Below, one piece after another: positions 16,336 to 25,171 of a stretch of DNA of 64,000 bases. The DNA comes from Brachybacterium huguangmaarense. Lineage in GTDB: Bacteria > Actinomycetota > Actinomycetes > Actinomycetales > Dermabacteraceae. Where the stretch lies: the NCBI RefSeq assembly GCF_025725725.1, contig NZ_CP107020.1, positions 62,001 through 126,000 of the forward strand, given 5' to 3'. A program made the translations under genes and the position numbers. The notes beneath the pieces are model-generated. The model did not search any database. It had not been told where the DNA came from and saw only the letters and a program-made list of their open reading frames with translations. The first letter of the stretch is position 1; every line of letters starts with the position of its first letter.

Positions 16336-18050
16336 GCGGCACCGCGACCTCGACCCCTGCGCTGCACGCGGTCGGCGGCGTCGGCTACGGCACCGTGCCG
16401 CCCGGCACGCTGGTGCGCCTGCTGGTCCGGCTCAAGTGGACGCTGTGGAAGCGCTCCTTCCGCAAGAACATCGGCAAGATCATCGGCACCGCGTTCGGCG
16501 CCCTCTACGGCCTCGGCGGTCTCGCCGGGCTGACGGCGGCGCTGCTGGCCACGGCGCTTCTGGTCGACGGGGCCGGGCCCGACGCGTTCGGGCTCGTGGT
16601 CCGCGGGCTCGGGGTGGCCGCGGTGCTGCTGTGGGTGCTCGTCCCCCTGTTCGCGTTCGGCCTCGACGACACCCTCGACCCGCGGCGCTTCGCGACCCTG
16701 CCGCGCAGCGCTCGCGAGCTGCAGGTGGGCCTGTTCGCCGCCGCCGCGCTGTCCCTGCCGTCGCTGTTCACCCTGGTCGGCGTGCTCATCGCCTCGGTGT
16801 GCGAGGCGATCTGGCTGCTCGTCTCGGCGGTCCCGGGCACGGGCGGCACGATCGGCGGCCTGATCGTGCTGCTGCCCGCGAACCTGCTCGGCCTCGCGCT
16901 GTGCCTGCTCCTGCCCCGTGCCGTGCTCGCGCAGTCCGCGACCCGGCAGTCCTCGCGGCGCGGCCGGGAGCTCGGCGGCATCATCGCGATGATCGTGATG
17001 ATCGCGGCCATCTACGGGGCGTCGCTGCTGGGGCAGAGCCTCGGCGAGGGCGGCGTGGGCTTCTCGCTCTGGCTGCCGGTCGAGGCGATCGGGTGGCTCG
17101 CCTGGACGCCGTTCGGCGCGGCCTTCGCGGTCCCCGTCGACATCGCCGAGGGCCATGTCCTCACGGGCCTCGTGCGGCTCGTGATCGCCGCGGCGGCGGT
17201 CGTGCTCGTGTGGCTGTGGTGGCGGCGCTCGATCGCCCTCGCGCTGCGCTCGGCCCTGCTGGGCGAGGCGTCCTCGGGCAGCGCGAAGGTCACCGCCCTC
17301 GTGCCCCGTGGCCTGCCCTCGAACGCGCTGGGCGCCTCGACAGGCCGGTCCCTGCGGTACTGGCGACGCGACGCCCGCTACATCGCGGCGGTCGCGATCC
17401 TGCCGGTCCTCGTCGTGTTCTTCACGCTCATGGGGCTCATCACCGAGCCGCAGCAGTACGTCGCGATCGGCGCCGTGGTGTTCGTGTGCGGCATGTCGTC
17501 GATCTCGATCACCAACGAGCTGGGCTTCGACGGGCCGGCCGGCTGGGTCAACATCACGGCGGGCATGCCGACGCGTGCGAACCTGGCCGGTCGCATCCTC
17601 GCGATGGCCACGTTCGCGGTGCCCTTCGCCGTGATCGCCTCCGTGGTGGTGCCGCTCGTCTTCGGCCGCGCCCCGCTGATCCTGCCCGTCCTGCTCGGCA
17701 GCATCGGCGTGATGATGTCGGCGTGGGGCACGTCGTGCCTGGGCTCGGTGCTCCTGCCGTATCCCACGGCGGCGCCCGGCACCAACCCGCTGCGGGACCG
17801 GTCCTCGAGCTCGGCCGCCGCCATGCTCGGCACCTTCGCGGCGATGATCGGCATGTGGGTGCCCCAGCTCCCCTCGATCGCGCTCGCGATCGTGGCGATC
17901 GTCCTGGGCTCCACGGCGATGCTCGTGGGCGCCGGGGCCCTCGCGGTGGTCCTCGGGGCGCTCACCCTGTGGCTGTGCCTGCGGGGCGCGTCCTCGATCC
18001 TGTCGCGTCGCTACGTGGACGTGTTCCAGAAGGTGCGGGCCTTCGTCTGA
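16332..18050 (+). CDS. ABC transporter permease, large polytopic
   Basis: A 572-residue membrane protein with about twelve predicted helices in two blocks (roughly residues 55-240 and 265-560), separated by a cytoplasmic stretch that includes SGSAKVTALVPRGLPSN. It has no ATPase of its own. Its start overlaps the stop of the upstream ATPase gene, so the two make one exporter. No substrate can be assigned; similar pairs are annotated as multidrug or lipid exporters without proof. It is convergent with rimI; a weak GC-rich hairpin between them (18074-18099) may serve both. Confidence 0.88.
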   Translation: MSGTATSTPALHAVGGVGYGTVPPGTLVRLLVRLKWTLWKRSFRKNIGKIIGTAFGALYGLGGLAGLTAALLATALLVDGAGPDAFGLVVRGLGVAAVLLWVLVPLFAFGLDDTLDPRRFATLPRSARELQVGLFAAAALSLPSLFTLVGVLIASVCEAIWLLVSAVPGTGGTIGGLIVLLPANLLGLALCLLLPRAVLAQSATRQSSRRGRELGGIIAMIVMIAAIYGASLLGQSLGEGGVGFSLWLPVEAIGWLAWTPFGAAFAVPVDIAEGHVLTGLVRLVIAAAAVVLVWLWWRRSIALALRSALLGEASSGSAKVTALVPRGLPSNALGASTGRSLRYWRRDARYIAAVAILPVLVVFFTLMGLITEPQQYVAIGAVVFVCGMSSISITNELGFDGPAGWVNITAGMPTRANLAGRILAMATFAVPFAVIASVVVPLVFGRAPLILPVLLGSIGVMMSAWGTSCLGSVLLPYPTAAPGTNPLRDRSSSSAAAMLGTFAAMIGMWVPQLPSIALAIVAIVLGSTAMLVGAGALAVVLGALTLWLCLRGASSILSRRYVDVFQKVRAFV

Positions 18051-18098
18051 CCGCCCTCGCGGCGCCGGCTCCGGCAGGGCCCGCTCCCCGAGGCCCTG

Positions 18099-18590
18099 TC
18101 AGAGCTCGCGACGCATGACGAGGGCGTCGATGCGGCGGCCTCGGATCCGGTAGTAGCCGCGGCGCCGGCCGATCTCGGCGTAGCCGGCGCGCGTGTAGAC
18201 GGCCCGGGCCCGGTCGTTGTCCTCGCGGACCTCGAGCAGGAGCGCCCCGGCCCCGCCCTCGCGGGCCCGTTCCTCGCACCAGCCCAGCAGGGCGCGTCCG
18301 ATGCCCTCGCCGGGGCGGGCGGTGCCGATCGTGTGCAGGTCGGCGGTGTCGCCGGCGATCATGATGCCGGCGTAGCCGAGGATCTCGCCGGTCCCGCTCT
18401 CCTCGGCGATCACGTACCGCCGGTCGGGGTGCTCGATCTCCTCGGCGAGCTGGAACACGGTCCAGGCCTCGTCGGGGAACAGCTCGAGCTCGAGGAACGC
18501 GAGGGCCATGGCGTCGTCCACGATGGCCGGTCGCAGCGACCAGCCCGTCGGCCCCACGGCCTCGACGGCGCCGTCGAGGGGCGACGTCAC
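18099..18590 (-). CDS. rimI: Ribosomal-protein-alanine N-acetyltransferase RimI
   Basis: A 163-residue GNAT acetyltransferase. The acetyl-CoA-binding motif appears as the TIGTARPGEGIGRALL block (about 87-102) and is followed by LLLEVREDNDRARAVYTRAGYAEIGRRRGYY, typical of RimI. The enzyme acetylates the N-terminal alanine of S18, and actinobacterial versions may have wider targets. It is the last gene of the glmS-to-rimI operon and begins 4 nt after the tsaB stop. In many actinobacteria tsaD follows rimI; here the operon ends instead at a convergent ABC permease. Confidence 0.92.
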   Translation of the reverse strand: MTSPLDGAVEAVGPTGWSLRPAIVDDAMALAFLELELFPDEAWTVFQLAEEIEHPDRRYVIAEESGTGEILGYAGIMIAGDTADLHTIGTARPGEGIGRALLGWCEERAREGGAGALLLEVREDNDRARAVYTRAGYAEIGRRRGYYRIRGRRIDALVMRREL

Positions 18591-18594
18591 GTGC

Positions 18595-19317
18595 TCAGCG
18601 CCCCAGGGCGCTCTTGCGCGCGGTCGGCTTGGCGGCGTCGGGCTCGCGCAGGTACAGCGGCGCGGTCGAGGAGAGGTCCTCCCCCGCGGCGCGCTCGAGC
18701 GCGGCGGCCCGCAGCAGATGACCGGCGTCGACGTGGCGCAGGTCCGCGGTGGCGGGCAGCAGCTCCGGGTACAGGTGGGCGCCGGAGCCGACGAGCACGT
18801 CGCACGCGCGCAGCGAGTCGGCGATGTCGGCGGGGGCGTGCACCGCGGGGCCGTCGGTGCGGCGCAGCGAGCCGGCCGACGCGACGTAGCGCGCGTGGTA
18901 GACCTCGCGGCGGCGCGCGTCGAGGGCGACGGCCACGGTGAGCTCCTCGGGTTCCTCGGCGGTCGCGACGGGCCCCGGCACGATGGCGCCGATCGCGGCC
19001 TGGTGGGCGAGGGCGTCGAGCGAGCACAGGCCCAGGAGCGGCACGTCGAGCACGGCCGACAGCGTGCGCGCGACGACCAGGCCCACCCGCAGCCCCGTGA
19101 AGGGCCCCGGTCCGCGGCCGGCGACGATGCCGGTGAGGTCGCCGCGTCCGATGCCGGCCCGTTCCAGGGCCTCGTCGACGAGGCCGAGGAGGACCTCGTC
19201 GTGGTGCCGGGCGCGGTCGTCTCCGACGACCGCGCGCACCGTGCAGTCGGCGGCGTCGCGCGGGTCGTCGGCGACGGCGACGCTCACGGCGCCGGAGGTG
19301 TCGATGCCGAGCCACAT
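18595..19317 (-). CDS. tsaB: tRNA threonylcarbamoyladenosine biosynthesis protein TsaB
   Basis: A 240-residue ASKHA-fold protein. The N-terminal LGIDTSGAVSVAV and GRGPGPFTGLRVGLVVARTLS block (about 68-88) are diagnostic. TsaB is the non-catalytic partner of TsaD and TsaE in making t6A at position 37 of ANN-decoding tRNAs. It starts one base after the tsaE stop codon, so expression is coupled. The ATG at 19317 gives the canonical N-terminus. No tsaD is visible in the window. Confidence 0.95.
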   Translation of the reverse strand: MWLGIDTSGAVSVAVADDPRDAADCTVRAVVGDDRARHHDEVLLGLVDEALERAGIGRGDLTGIVAGRGPGPFTGLRVGLVVARTLSAVLDVPLLGLCSLDALAHQAAIGAIVPGPVATAEEPEELTVAVALDARRREVYHARYVASAGSLRRTDGPAVHAPADIADSLRACDVLVGSGAHLYPELLPATADLRHVDAGHLLRAAALERAAGEDLSSTAPLYLREPDAAKPTARKSALGR

Positions 19318-19318
19318 G

Positions 19319-19897
19319 TCAGTTCTCTCCTGGGATCGCGGTGAGGTCGGCGCGCAGCGCCGCGACGGCGTCCGCGTCCCAGCGGGGGCCGATCGGGGTG
19401 AGGCGGAGGGTGCGCGGCTCGTCGAGCGCGTCCCCGTCGCCGTCGGCCGGGGCGTCCACGACGTCGGGGCGCTCGAGCTCGAGCAGCAGGTGGGAGTCGG
19501 CGAGCTGCTCGACGCGGTCGCGGCCCCACTCGATCACGGTCACGGCGTCGTCGACGTCCGCGTCGAGGTCGAGGTCGTCGATGTCGACGCCGCCGCCCAG
19601 GCGGTAGGCGTCGACGTGCACGAGGGCGGGGCCGCCCGTGAGCGACGGGTGCACGCGCGAGATGACGAAGGTGGGCGAGGCCACGGCGCCGCGCACGCCG
19701 AGCGCCTGCCCGAGGCCCTGGGTGAAGGTGGTCTTGCCGGCGCCGAGCGGACCGTCGAGCACGAGCAGGTCTCCGGCGCGCAGGTGCCGGGCGAGCACCC
19801 GGGCCACCTCGCGGGAGCCCTCGGCGTTCGCCGTGCGCACCGTGAGGACGCCCGGTGCCGGCGTGCCGAGCCCGGTGCCGCCGGTCGCCTCCGTCAC
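19319..19897 (-). CDS. tsaE: tRNA threonylcarbamoyladenosine biosynthesis ATPase TsaE
   Basis: A 192-residue P-loop ATPase. Walker A GPLGAGKTTFTQGLGQALG is intact, followed by SPTFVISRVH and VHVDAYRL, the TsaE-specific region. It drives turnover of the TsaB-TsaD complex in t6A synthesis. The GTG at 19897 overlaps the alr stop codon (GTGA), so translation is coupled to the upstream gene. An Asp/Glu-rich insertion near residues 113-124 lengthens the protein slightly relative to the usual family length. Confidence 0.93.
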   Translation of the reverse strand: MTEATGGTGLGTPAPGVLTVRTANAEGSREVARVLARHLRAGDLLVLDGPLGAGKTTFTQGLGQALGVRGAVASPTFVISRVHPSLTGGPALVHVDAYRLGGGVDIDDLDLDADVDDAVTVIEWGRDRVEQLADSHLLLELERPDVVDAPADGDGDALDEPRTLRLTPIGPRWDADAVAALRADLTAIPGEN

Positions 19898-21075
19898 GAC
19901 TGGACCTCCCGCGTCACCCGGCTGCTCACCGACGTGAGCATCTCGTAGGGGATGGTGCCGGCCGCGCGCGCCCAGTCCTCGGCGGTCGGCACGGTGCCGT
20001 CGTCCAGGACGGCCTGGGCGCGCTCGCCGAACAGGATCACCTGGTCGCCGGACTGCGCCTTGGAGTCGGGGCCGAGGTCTATCACGATCTGGTCCATCGA
20101 GATGCGGCCCACCTGGCGGGCGGTCTGGTCGCCGATGCGGGTGCGCACCATGACGTCGACCTGGCCGGAGGCCGCGCGGTGCAGCCCGTCGGCGTAGCCG
20201 ATGGGCACGAGGCCGAGCCGGGTGGGGGCGGGCGTGGTGTAGGTGTGCCCGTAGCCGACGTGCTGACCGGCCTCGACGTCCTTGACGAGGGCGAGCCGGC
20301 TCGTGAGGGACATGGCCGGGCGCAGGCGCTTGCCGTCGGGCAGGGGCAGCGGCGGGTAGCCGTACAGGGCGATGCCGGGGCGCACGATATCGCGGTGGAG
20401 GTCGGGCCGCGAGATGGTGGCCGCGGAGTTGGCGACGTGCTGGAGCGGCACGGGGCCGGTCTCCTGGCCGAGGATCTCGCACGCGGCGTCGAACTCGTCG
20501 ATCTGCCGGTCGGTCTCGGGGTCGGCGGGGTCGTCGGCGACCGACAGATGGGTCCAGGCCGCGACCAGCTGGACGTGGTCGTCCTCGCCGATCTCCCCTC
20601 CCAGGCCCGCGACCTGGGAGGTGAGCACGCCGTTGCGCCCCATGCCCGAGTCGATCTTGACGTGCACGCGCGCGCGCCGATCGACGGAGCGGGCGGCCTC
20701 GGAGACCAGGCGCAGCATCTTGAGGGAGCCGACGGACACGTCGATGCCCGCGTCGATCACCTCGGGCAGCACCTCGGCGGCCGTGACCGGCTCGTACAGC
20801 CACGTGAAGATGGGGACGTCGAGGCCCGCCCGCGCGAGCGCGAGCGCGGAGGCGGGATGGGCGACGCCGAGCCACGTGGCGCCGCCCTCGAGGGCGGCGC
20901 GGGCGGCGGTCAGCATGCCGTGCCCGTAGCCGTCGGCCTTGACGATCGCCATGAGCGCCGTCTGCTCCTCGAGCAGGGAGGCCATCGCCCGCGTGTTGTG
21001 CGTGATCGCGCCGGGATCGATCACCGCACGGTTGGGGATGTGCCGCGGGTCCTCCGCGGGTATGGCGACGCTCAT
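19894..21075 (-). CDS. alr: Alanine racemase
   Basis: A 393-residue PLP-dependent alanine racemase that makes D-alanine for peptidoglycan. The PLP-binding lysine is K46 in AIVKADGYGHG and the second catalytic base is Y275 in HVGYGHTYTTP; the RPGIALYGYPP block is also present. The ATG at 21075 follows GGAGGAG on the minus strand and overlaps the stop of nnr by 4 nt. Its place between nnr and tsaE matches many actinobacterial genomes. Confidence 0.97.
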   Translation of the reverse strand: MSVAIPAEDPRHIPNRAVIDPGAITHNTRAMASLLEEQTALMAIVKADGYGHGMLTAARAALEGGATWLGVAHPASALALARAGLDVPIFTWLYEPVTAAEVLPEVIDAGIDVSVGSLKMLRLVSEAARSVDRRARVHVKIDSGMGRNGVLTSQVAGLGGEIGEDDHVQLVAAWTHLSVADDPADPETDRQIDEFDAACEILGQETGPVPLQHVANSAATISRPDLHRDIVRPGIALYGYPPLPLPDGKRLRPAMSLTSRLALVKDVEAGQHVGYGHTYTTPAPTRLGLVPIGYADGLHRAASGQVDVMVRTRIGDQTARQVGRISMDQIVIDLGPDSKAQSGDQVILFGERAQAVLDDGTVPTAEDWARAAGTIPYEMLTSVSSRVTREVQS

Positions 21076-22562
21076 GCTCCTCCTCGGGATGCGACCGTGG
21101 TGATCGCGCCGCCCAGGATAGCGGTGAGCACGGCGGGCACGTGCTCGGCCACGTCGAGGGCCACGAGCGGGGCGGTGCCGCCCCGGCTCGCCGCGACCCC
21201 GGCGCGGCCGTGCACGGAGGCGGCGAGCGCGGCGGCGAGGGGCCCTGGCAGGCCGGCGGCGAGCAGGGTGCCCAGGATGCCGCCGAGCACGTCGCCGGTG
21301 CCCGCGGTGCCGAGCCAGGGCGTGGCCTCGGCCTGGGAGTACAGGCGGTCGGGGGCGTCGCCGTCGGCCACGAGGGTGACCTCGCCCTTGAGCAGCACGG
21401 TCGCGCCCGTGGCCCGGGCGAGCTCGCCGGCCAGGCGCGCCGGCGGGAGCGACGAGGGCAGGTCGAGGGCCTCGGCGAGACGGGCCGCCTCGCCCGCGTG
21501 CGGGGTCAGGACCACGTGCGAGGGCAGGCGGTCGCCGGGGCGGATCGCGCTGAGCGCGCCGGCGTCGAGCACGCCGACCGCGTCCTCGGCGCACAGCTCC
21601 TCGACGCCCCGGCGGCAGCGGGGGTCCTCGGGGGACAGCCCGGAGCCGATCACGACGGCCTGGTGGCGGCCGTCGGCGCCGACCACCTCGGGGCGGCGCG
21701 CGAGGATCATGTCCCGCACGGCCGCGGGACCGCGGTAGCGGACCATGCCGGCGCCGGCCCGGGCGGCGCCGCTCGCCGAGAGGACCCCGGCGCCCGGGAA
21801 GTCGGCCGAGCCGGCGTCGATCGTCACGACCCCGCGCGAGTACTTCTGGTCGGCGGGACCGGGCACGGGCCACAGCTCGCGCACGTCCTCGGTCTCGAGG
21901 CGTCGCACGGCCGGCTCGGAGGGCAGGTGCGGGGCGAGCCCGAGGTCGACGAGGTCGACGCGTCCGACGTGCGCGGCCGCTCCGGGCAGGAGGAGGCCGG
22001 CCTTGACCGCCCCCATGGTGACGGTGAGCTCGGCGCGCACGGCGTCGTCGGCGGCCTCGCCCGTCGTGGCGTCCACGCCCGTGGGCACGTCGACCGCGAC
22101 GACGGAGGCCGGGCTCGCGTTCGCGGCGGCGAGGATGGCCGCGAGCTCGTCGGACAGCTCGGGCCGGCCGCCGATGCCGAGCACGCCGTCCACGACGAGA
22201 TCGGCGTCCCCGAGCAGGCGCGCGGTCTGCTCGTCGGCGCCGCGGGCTCGGTGGAGACAGCCCCCGGCACGGCTCAGGGCGGCGGCGCCGGCGTCGTGCA
22301 GGGCCGCCTCGGTCTGCACGGCGGTCACGGCCGCGCCGCGGCGGGCCAGGTGCGCGCCGGCGAAAAGGGCGTCGCCGCCGTTGGAGCCCGGGCCCACGAG
22401 CAGCACGACGCGCGAGCCGGGGACCGTCCCGGCGCGCTCGCGCAGGAGGGGCAGGCAGCGGGCGGCGAGCGCGGCCGCCGCCCGCTGCATGAGGGGCACG
22501 TCGGCGTCGAGCAGGGGGCGCTCCGCGCGCCGCACGTCCTCGGCCGTGTAGGCGGTGATCAT
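21072..22562 (-). CDS. nnr: Bifunctional NAD(P)H-hydrate epimerase / ADP-dependent dehydratase
   Basis: A 496-residue fusion that repairs hydrated NAD(P)H. The N-terminal YjeF_N epimerase domain (about 1-205) contains VGPGSNGGDALFAG (56-69) and VVAVDVPTGVDATTG. The C-terminal YjeF_C/ribokinase-like dehydratase domain (about 225-496) contains TPHAGEAARLAEAL and GTAGTGDVLGGILGTLLAAG. Both domains look complete. The ATG at 22562 overlaps the acpS stop codon and the gene's own stop overlaps the alr start, so it is embedded in a fully coupled operon. Confidence 0.95.
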   Translation of the reverse strand: MITAYTAEDVRRAERPLLDADVPLMQRAAAALAARCLPLLRERAGTVPGSRVVLLVGPGSNGGDALFAGAHLARRGAAVTAVQTEAALHDAGAAALSRAGGCLHRARGADEQTARLLGDADLVVDGVLGIGGRPELSDELAAILAAANASPASVVAVDVPTGVDATTGEAADDAVRAELTVTMGAVKAGLLLPGAAAHVGRVDLVDLGLAPHLPSEPAVRRLETEDVRELWPVPGPADQKYSRGVVTIDAGSADFPGAGVLSASGAARAGAGMVRYRGPAAVRDMILARRPEVVGADGRHQAVVIGSGLSPEDPRCRRGVEELCAEDAVGVLDAGALSAIRPGDRLPSHVVLTPHAGEAARLAEALDLPSSLPPARLAGELARATGATVLLKGEVTLVADGDAPDRLYSQAEATPWLGTAGTGDVLGGILGTLLAAGLPGPLAAALAASVHGRAGVAASRGGTAPLVALDVAEHVPAVLTAILGGAITTVASRGGA

Positions 22563-23068
22563 CGGGGCTCCTTCGCGGTCGGGTCGTCGTCCGTGGCCGT
22601 GCGCACGGTCCGCTCGGCGACGACGATGGCGGTCGCGACCCCTCCGTCGTGCGACAGGGAGAGGTGCAGGTGGGTGACGCCGAGGGCGCGCGCACACCGC
22701 TCGGTCGCGCCGCGCAGCACGAGGTAGGGGCGCCCGTCCGCGGTGCGCTCGACCGTGACGTCCTGCCACGAGAAGTCCCCGGGATGGCCGAGCGCCTTGC
22801 CCACGGCCTCCTTGGCGGCGACGCGGCCGGCGCGCGAGGCGTCGGACAGGGACCGCTCGCTCGGGGTGAGCAGGCGGTCGACCAGCGCAGGCGTGCGGTG
22901 CAGGGAGTCGACGAGGCGCACGATGTCCACGACGTCGACGCCGACGCCCACCACCGTCCCGTCGAGGCGGGGGAGGTATCGGGCGCCGGCGTCGTCGTGC
23001 GGGTCGTCGGGGCTCGTCGAGCCCGTGGGCTCGGGGGTGTCGGAGGGCTCTGCCGCGGGTGTCAGCAC
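22559..23068 (-). CDS. acpS: Holo-[acyl-carrier-protein] synthase
   Basis: A 4'-phosphopantetheinyl transferase that loads the CoA-derived arm onto acyl carrier protein. The metal-binding GVGVDVVDI (41-49, Asp45) and AAKEAVGKALG (84-94, Glu87) motifs are intact. As read from GTG 23068 the protein has 169 residues, with a Pro/Asp-rich 37-residue N-terminal extension not usual in AcpS (about 120-130 residues); a start at the GTG codons just before GVGVD is possible. It lies 10 nt downstream of glmS and overlaps nnr. Confidence 0.92.
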   Translation of the reverse strand: MLTPAAEPSDTPEPTGSTSPDDPHDDAGARYLPRLDGTVVGVGVDVVDIVRLVDSLHRTPALVDRLLTPSERSLSDASRAGRVAAKEAVGKALGHPGDFSWQDVTVERTADGRPYLVLRGATERCARALGVTHLHLSLSHDGGVATAIVVAERTVRTATDDDPTAKEPR

Positions 23069-23078
23069 ACCGGCAGTA

Positions 23079-24971
23079 TCACTCGACCGTGACCGACTTG
23101 GCGAGGTTGCGGGGCTGGTCGACGTCGAGGCCCTTGGCGGTTGCGAGCTCGCATGCGAAGATCTGCAGCGGGATGATCGTCAGCAGCGGCGCGAACAGGG
23201 CGCGGGTCGCGGGCACCCGGATCACGACGTCGGCGTACGGCTCGACGGCGGCGTCGCCCTCCTCGGCGATCACGAGGGTGCGGGCGCCGCGGGCGCGGAT
23301 CTCCTGGATGTTGGAGACGACCTTGGAGTGCAGCGAGTCGCGGCCGCCCGGGGAGGGCACGATCACGAACACCGGCTGGCCCTCCTCGACCAGCGCGATC
23401 GGCCCGTGCTTGAGCTCGCCCGCGGCGAAACCCTCGGCGTGGATGTAGGCGATCTCCTTGAGCTTGAGGGCGCCCTCCATCGCGGTCGGGTACCCGACGT
23501 GGCGGCCGAGGAACAGCACCGAGGTGGCCTCGCGCATCTGGCGGGCGAGGTCCTCGACCTGGCCCGAGGCGTCGAGCACGTCCTGGACCTTCGCGGGGAT
23601 CTCCTCGAGGTCGGCCATGATGGCGCCGATCTCGTCGGGGAACAGGTTGCCGCGCACCTGGGCGAGGTAGAGGCCCAGCAGGTAGCAGGCGGCGATCTGG
23701 CCGAGGTAGGCCTTGGTCGAGGCGACCGCGATCTCCGGGCCGACGTGCAGGTACAGGGCGGCGTCGGCCTCGCGCGGGATGGTCGAGCCGCGCGTGTTGC
23801 AGATCGCGACGACCTTGGCGCCCTGCTCCTGGGCGTGGCGCACGGCCATCAGGGTGTCCATGGTCTCGCCGGACTGGGAGATGGCCACGACGAGCGTCTT
23901 CTCGGTGACGACGGGGTCGCGGTAGCGGAACTCGTGGGCGAGCTCGACCTCGACCGGGATGCGGCACCAGTGCTCGATCGCGTACTTGACGACGGAGCCG
24001 GCGTTGGCGGCGGTGCCGCACGCGACCACGACGATCTTGTCGATGCTGCGCAGCACGGACTCGTCGATCTTCATCTCGTCGAGGTGGAGGCGCCCGTTCT
24101 CCATGCGGCCGCGCAGGGTGTCGGCGACGGCCGAGGCCTGCTCGTGGATCTCCTTGGCCATGAAGGACGGGTAGCCGCCCTTCTGGGCCGCGGTCGCGTC
24201 CCACTCGATCGTGTAGCGCTTGGCGTCGGTCACGGGGGCGCCGTCGAAGGTGATCACGGAGACGGCGTCGGCGGTGACGGTGACGATCTGGTCCTGACCG
24301 ATCTCGAGCGCCTCCTTGGTGGCGTCGACGAAGGCGGCGACATCGGAGCCGAGGAAGTTCTCCCCCTCGCCGAGCCCGACCACGAGCGGGGAGTTGCGGC
24401 GGGCGGCGACCACCCGGTCCGGGGTGTCGATGTGCACGGCCAGCAGGGTGAAGGCGCCCTCGAGGTGCGCGACGACGCGGCGCATGGCCTCGGTCAGGTC
24501 GGTGTGGTCGGTGCCGGCCTCGTCCTCCATCCGCTCCATCTCGCGGGCGACGAGGTGCGCGGCGACCTCGGAGTCGGTCTCGGAGCGGAACTCGAAGCCC
24601 TCGGCCTCGAGCTCGGCCTTGAGCGGGGCGAAGTTCTCGATGATGCCGTTGTGCACGAGCGCGAGCTCGCCGTGGCGTCCGCCGCGGTGCGGGTGAGCGT
24701 TGCCGTCGGTGGGCGCGCCGTGGGTGGCCCAGCGGGTGTGGCCGATCGCGACCTGGCTGTCGGAGGCCTCGTGGCCCGCGACGGCCTCGCGGAGGTTGGC
24801 GATCTTGCCGGCGCGCTTGTCGATGCGCACCTGGTTCTCGTCGATCACGGCGACGCCCGCGGAGTCGTAGCCGCGGTACTCGAGGCGGGTCAGGCCCGCG
24901 AGCACGACCTCGACGGGGCGGGGGGAGGGGCTGGAGGGACGGGGCCCTGCGTATCCGACGATTCCACACAT
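23079..24971 (-). CDS. glmS: Glutamine-fructose-6-phosphate aminotransferase (isomerizing)
   Basis: A 630-residue GlmS, which makes glucosamine-6-phosphate from fructose-6-phosphate and glutamine, the first step of UDP-GlcNAc and mycothiol glucosamine supply. The class II glutaminase domain starts MCGIVGYAG with nucleophile Cys2; two SIS domains follow and the C-terminus ends LAKSVTVE as expected. A short Pro/Ser-rich insertion follows GYAG (about 10-18). The ATG at 24971 is required by Cys2. TACTGT lies 7 nt upstream, suggesting a leaderless start for the whole glmS-rimI operon. Confidence 0.97.
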   Translation of the reverse strand: MCGIVGYAGPRPSSPSPRPVEVVLAGLTRLEYRGYDSAGVAVIDENQVRIDKRAGKIANLREAVAGHEASDSQVAIGHTRWATHGAPTDGNAHPHRGGRHGELALVHNGIIENFAPLKAELEAEGFEFRSETDSEVAAHLVAREMERMEDEAGTDHTDLTEAMRRVVAHLEGAFTLLAVHIDTPDRVVAARRNSPLVVGLGEGENFLGSDVAAFVDATKEALEIGQDQIVTVTADAVSVITFDGAPVTDAKRYTIEWDATAAQKGGYPSFMAKEIHEQASAVADTLRGRMENGRLHLDEMKIDESVLRSIDKIVVVACGTAANAGSVVKYAIEHWCRIPVEVELAHEFRYRDPVVTEKTLVVAISQSGETMDTLMAVRHAQEQGAKVVAICNTRGSTIPREADAALYLHVGPEIAVASTKAYLGQIAACYLLGLYLAQVRGNLFPDEIGAIMADLEEIPAKVQDVLDASGQVEDLARQMREATSVLFLGRHVGYPTAMEGALKLKEIAYIHAEGFAAGELKHGPIALVEEGQPVFVIVPSPGGRDSLHSKVVSNIQEIRARGARTLVIAEEGDAAVEPYADVVIRVPATRALFAPLLTIIPLQIFACELATAKGLDVDQPRNLAKSVTVE

Positions 24972-24978
24972 GGGCTCC

Positions 24979-24984
24979 ACAGTA
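24979..24984 (-). promoter_or_regulatory. Candidate -10 hexamer for the glmS operon
   Basis: TACTGT on the minus strand ends 7 nt before the glmS ATG at 24971. No -35 match is seen. The 200-nt gap to the divergent coaA holds no other feature. Confidence 0.4.
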
Positions 24985-25157
24985 GTGAGGCGCATGCCCC
25001 TGGCCAGGGCGTTCGGCCGCTCCGAGCGAGGTGTCCGTCACGAACGCGCCGGTCGCTGCCCGGCCGTGCGCGAGCGTGCACGGGTCCCGTCACGATCGGG
25101 CACGCGTCCGGGAGCCCTCGGTCGTGGTGAATGCGCGCGAGGCGAGCGTGCGCCTGG

Positions 25158-25163
25158 AACAAT
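25158..25163 (+). promoter_or_regulatory. Candidate -10 hexamer for coaA
   Basis: AACAAT ends 8 nt before the ATG at 25172. It is a weaker match than others, since the first base is A. Confidence 0.25.
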
Positions 25164-25171
25164 GTCGCCCC

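Noticed and set aside
25031-25171. Upstream in-frame start for coaA
   Set aside because: The extra 47 residues are Arg/Ala-rich with no family similarity; ATG 25172 matches the family N-terminus.
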